From: Alphaproteobacteria bacterium
GTDB lineage: Bacteria > Pseudomonadota > Alphaproteobacteria > Micropepsales > Micropepsaceae
Direction: 5' to 3'
DNA length: 64,000 bases
NCBI GenBank assembly: GCA_947473475.1
Contig: CANJBZ010000017.1
Coordinates: forward strand, 1 to 64,000
Positions 61,793 to 64,000 of this stretch are shown piece after piece; within the stretch, counting starts at the first letter, position 1, and the number at the start of each line of letters is the position of its first letter. The translations under genes were made by a program, and so were the position numbers. The notes below the pieces were generated by a model, which saw only the letters and a list, made by a program, of their open reading frames with translations, made no database searches and was not told the DNA's origin.

Positions 61793-62461
61793 TTATTTCA
61801 GCGCGAAGATAACTTCGGCAGGGATCGATACGGCAACCGCCCTACCGTCCTGAGTTGCGGGCTTAAATTTCCAACGCTTCTTGACCATCGTGCAGGCGGC
61901 GTCATCAAGGCGCGGCTTGCCACTGGGACCGACAACGGCACACTCCGTGACGGTGCCATCGGTGCCGATCGTATACTTGATCCCAACCTTACCCTGCTCC
62001 TGCAGGCGGATTGAAACCGGCGGATAGTCGTCGGCCGTAACATTGTGGTTGGTCGTCGCGACCGGCGGGGTCGGCGGCGGCGGCGGCGGCGGCGGCGGCG
62101 CAGCCTGCACAACCGGGGCCGGCGGAGCCGGGGGCGGCGGCGGCGTGTTCGAGATGGCCGTGGTCACCGGCGGCGGCGGCGCGGCGGCGAGGTCGATCGT
62201 CACCTCAGGCGCAATCGCATTCACCGGCGGCGGCTTGAAATCCGGCGGCGGCGGCGGCGGCGGCACATCGTCTTTCACCTCTTCCGTGGTGACGACAGCC
62301 TTGATGTTACCGCGCAGCAGATCGACGGTCTTGCTCGCCAAGCCTGTGGCCAGCGCATAGATGCCGGCCACATGCAGGATGATCACCAAGGCGATACCCG
62401 GCCACGGATTCTTTTTGAGAGGCTTCCCATGAACGGGACGAAGTTCTTGTAGTGCTGTCAT
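61793..62461 (-). CDS. tonB: TonB energy-transducing protein
   Basis: A 222-residue TonB. It has a short cytoplasmic N terminus, a membrane helix (WPGIALVIILHVAGIYALATGL, with the family His), a long Pro-rich spacer (about 65-140) including a run of nine prolines, and a C-terminal TonB domain (about 145-222: YPPVSIRLQEQGKVGIKYTIGTDGTVTECAVVGPSGKPRLDDAACTMVKKRWKFKPAT). ATG 62461 gives the normal N terminus. First gene of tonB-exbB-exbD-exbD-repeat proteins. No Fur-type operator was recognised upstream. Confidence 0.94.
   Translation of the reverse strand: MTALQELRPVHGKPLKKNPWPGIALVIILHVAGIYALATGLASKTVDLLRGNIKAVVTTEEVKDDVPPPPPPPDFKPPPVNAIAPEVTIDLAAAPPPPVTTAISNTPPPPPAPPAPVVQAAPPPPPPPPPTPPVATTNHNVTADDYPPVSIRLQEQGKVGIKYTIGTDGTVTECAVVGPSGKPRLDDAACTMVKKRWKFKPATQDGRAVAVSIPAEVIFALK
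62073..62099. repeat. GGC trinucleotide run inside tonB
   Basis: Nine uninterrupted GGC triplets (plus-strand reading) encode nine consecutive prolines of TonB. Shorter GGC runs lie at about 62169-62180 and 62244-62259. Being in multiples of three, length change would alter the spacer without shifting frame. Confidence 0.85.
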
Positions 62462-63061
62462 TTGTCCAAGCGCCCGAAATAGCTGATCCACCCAAGGCCA
62501 AAGTGTAACTTTGGCTCCCCCTACAGGCCTAGCCTGCAGGCTTTTTCCATACCTTGGCAAGAGGCATTTTAACACCCTCTTGACAATGGTCCATACCCTT
62601 GCGGGTTTTTATCCTCCAAAGCGCGGATCGAATGTCAATCGTCTTCCGGCGCCTGATCCGTGAACCTCGCCGTAAAGCGACGTCCGCCCCAGTTCCAAGA
62701 ATGTATAAACCATCCCCTTGCGGCCTATTGTTTTTGCAGCGCCGCTCCACTCTTTCCGGGACGTAACCGAAAATCCCGGCGCAATCAATGCTCCTGATTC
62801 CCCATGGCGAATTGGCCGCGGCGGTTTTTCGCGCAAAGCCCGGCATGCGGCAGGGCGCTGCCGCTCACAAGACCGCGTACAATGCGTTTCTCAGCGCCTG
62901 TGCGTGCAGGTGGACGAATCTCGCCCGCCTGCGGACAAAGCGTAGGCGGCGCCTTAAAGAGCTCCAGAACGGCGCTTTCACGGCATTTGCGCGCCGCTCC
63001 GTTCGGGAGCTTCGTCTCGCACCGTAATCGGTTCGTGTACGGAACGTGTGGGTTTGACGGG
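62462..63061. other. 600-base gap without a recognised gene
   Basis: The region between tonB and the beta-barrel gene has no ORF with family likeness, plausible ribosome-binding site and sensible codon use. It must hold the tonB promoter (tonB reads away from it) and the 3' region of the barrel gene. A small palindrome AGCCTGCAGGCT at 62531-62542 followed by TTTTT on the plus strand is the only structured feature seen. Confidence 0.5.
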
Positions 63062-64000
63062 TTAGAACCGGCTGCTCAGGGAGAGAGTCGCGGATTGGGC
63101 CAGACTGCCGGTGCTGGCGCTGGCATCGTAATTGATGCCCGCGGCCCAACTGCCAAGCACATAGGCGAAGCTTGCGCCGCCCACGACATGATTGGCTTCG
63201 AGCGTGGGGCCGACCAGATGAAAGGGCGATCCCGGCGCTGATTCGAATGTGCCATCGATCGTGGCGGGACTGTCCTTGAACTCGTGGGTCCAGCCGATCA
63301 GCAATTGCGGCTGCAAGATGCCCTTATCCCAGGTGTAACTCCCTTGTCCGAGCACGCCCGCAAAACTGCGGAACGATTGCTGATTCTGCGACTTGAGCGA
63401 CAAACCGATTCCGCCGGCGCCGCTTTCCGTATAAGTCCCTTGGCGCAGATACAGGCCGTCGACCGCAATCTGCGGTACGATCTGGAAACCGCCGACATCG
63501 ATGACGTAGCCGGTCGTCAGTCCGCCCGCGGCAAGATAGCTGGTGTAATCGGCGGTGGCCGTACGCACGTACGAGCCCGCGGCAACAGTGCGCCGGCCGT
63601 GGAACGTGCCTTCGCCGAGATTGACTTGCGGCGTGACGAAGAAATCGCCGGCACGCCAGCCGCCGTAGAGAGAGATCAGATTCCAGTCGCCATTCGTCTT
63701 GGTGTCGCGGGGACGGTCCTCGACCTCCTGGCTGGCGAAGAACGTGTAGCCGACGCCGTACCGGCCGGTGCCGAGATTTCCCCACTCGACACCGACGGCC
63801 ACACCCTGGCCTGCGCCATTGTAGCCAGGACGCGTCGCGGTTCGATTCTCATTAACGTTGTTATAAAATTCCTGCCCCCAGAAACGGAAATCGTTCCGGG
63901 TCCCGGCGGGGGCCGTCACCATGGCGCGCTCGCGGGACGCAATAACGCCTGTCGCCTGATCGGTCAGCGCGATGCCAAGAGCCCGCACACCGCCGCCAAT
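63062..64000 (-). CDS. Outer-membrane beta-barrel (autotransporter-like) protein, 5' end outside the window
   Basis: The reading frame is open to the window edge, so only the C-terminal 312 residues are seen. They resemble an autotransporter translocator barrel: alternating amphipathic strands such as VAVGVEWGNLGTGRYGVGYTFFA, LISLYGGWRAGDFFVTPQVNLG and LQPQLLIGWTHEF, and a final strand ending TLSLSSRF with the terminal Phe that BAM recognises. The upstream part would be the passenger, or the rest of the barrel. It could also be a stand-alone barrel protein. Confidence 0.8.
   Translation of the reverse strand: MGGGVRALGIALTDQATGVIASRERAMVTAPAGTRNDFRFWGQEFYNNVNENRTATRPGYNGAGQGVAVGVEWGNLGTGRYGVGYTFFASQEVEDRPRDTKTNGDWNLISLYGGWRAGDFFVTPQVNLGEGTFHGRRTVAAGSYVRTATADYTSYLAAGGLTTGYVIDVGGFQIVPQIAVDGLYLRQGTYTESGAGGIGLSLKSQNQQSFRSFAGVLGQGSYTWDKGILQPQLLIGWTHEFKDSPATIDGTFESAPGSPFHLVGPTLEANHVVGGASFAYVLGSWAAGINYDASASTGSLAQSATLSLSSRF

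Overview
The window looks like chromosomal DNA of a high-GC alphaproteobacterium. Pointers are GC-rich codon use, frequent GTG and TTG starts, and several families of palindromic intergenic repeats, including one bounded by GTCATCCCGG/CCGGGATGAC ends of the kind common in Rhizobiales, Rhodospirillales and relatives. The genus cannot be fixed from the sequence alone. Coding is dense, with about 57 genes, one tRNA and no recognisable phage, insertion sequence or CRISPR array.

Left part (0-18.8 kb). A GFA-family zinc protein is followed by five consecutive paralogues of exported HbpS/GlcG (DUF336) proteins, a glyoxalase I, a cupin protein, the initiator tRNA and an RlmM-like 2'-O-methyltransferase. 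Next come a coiled-coil/SH3b envelope protein, an exported amidohydrolase-like protein, an exported protein of unknown function, an AT-richer membrane protein, an exported HpcH/HpaI-type aldolase, a flavin reductase, and a divergent katG/oxyR pair for peroxide defence.

Middle part (18.8-46.1 kb). This is the metabolic core. It opens with a CoA transferase, a crotonase-fold protein and a TctA-type permease on the plus strand. The minus strand then carries a two-subunit Tat-exported molybdenum hydroxylase (IorAB type), an aromatic-acid type MFS carrier, a three-subunit molybdenum hydroxylase (CoxMSL type) with its XRE regulator, a UbiD decarboxylase, a class 2 dihydroorotate dehydrogenase, a CoxG-like protein, an amidase, an FAD-dependent dehydrogenase, pyrE, pyrC and a class 1B-like dihydroorotate dehydrogenase pair (pyrD1B/pyrK). 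Diverging from pyrK are two cupin proteins, then a fused TctA-TctB permease with its TctC binding protein. The gene content suggests uptake and breakdown of a carboxylated, probably N-heteroaromatic compound: hydroxylation by Mo enzymes, prenyl-FMN decarboxylation, amide hydrolysis, ring reduction, then CoA-ester chemistry. This is inference. pyrC, pyrE and one pyrD may simply be housekeeping genes.

Right part (46.1-64 kb). After a glycosyltransferase, an operon on the minus strand encodes a cobalt-type nitrile hydratase or thiocyanate hydrolase-like enzyme whose beta subunit is split into two genes. Its alpha subunit has an alternating-His N terminus, and three tandem MHS-family carriers follow. 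Then come a Tat-exported amidohydrolase, a small AT-rich putative lipoprotein, a kelch protein, modBC (molybdate transport, serving the Mo enzymes), and a TonB-ExbB-ExbD-ExbD system followed by two exported repeat-type proteins. The window ends inside a gene for an outer-membrane beta-barrel (autotransporter-like) protein.

At least nine GC-rich palindromic repeats lie between genes. Two copies (26.9 and 52.5 kb) are clearly the same nested-palindrome element, and another overlaps the start codon of pyrD.
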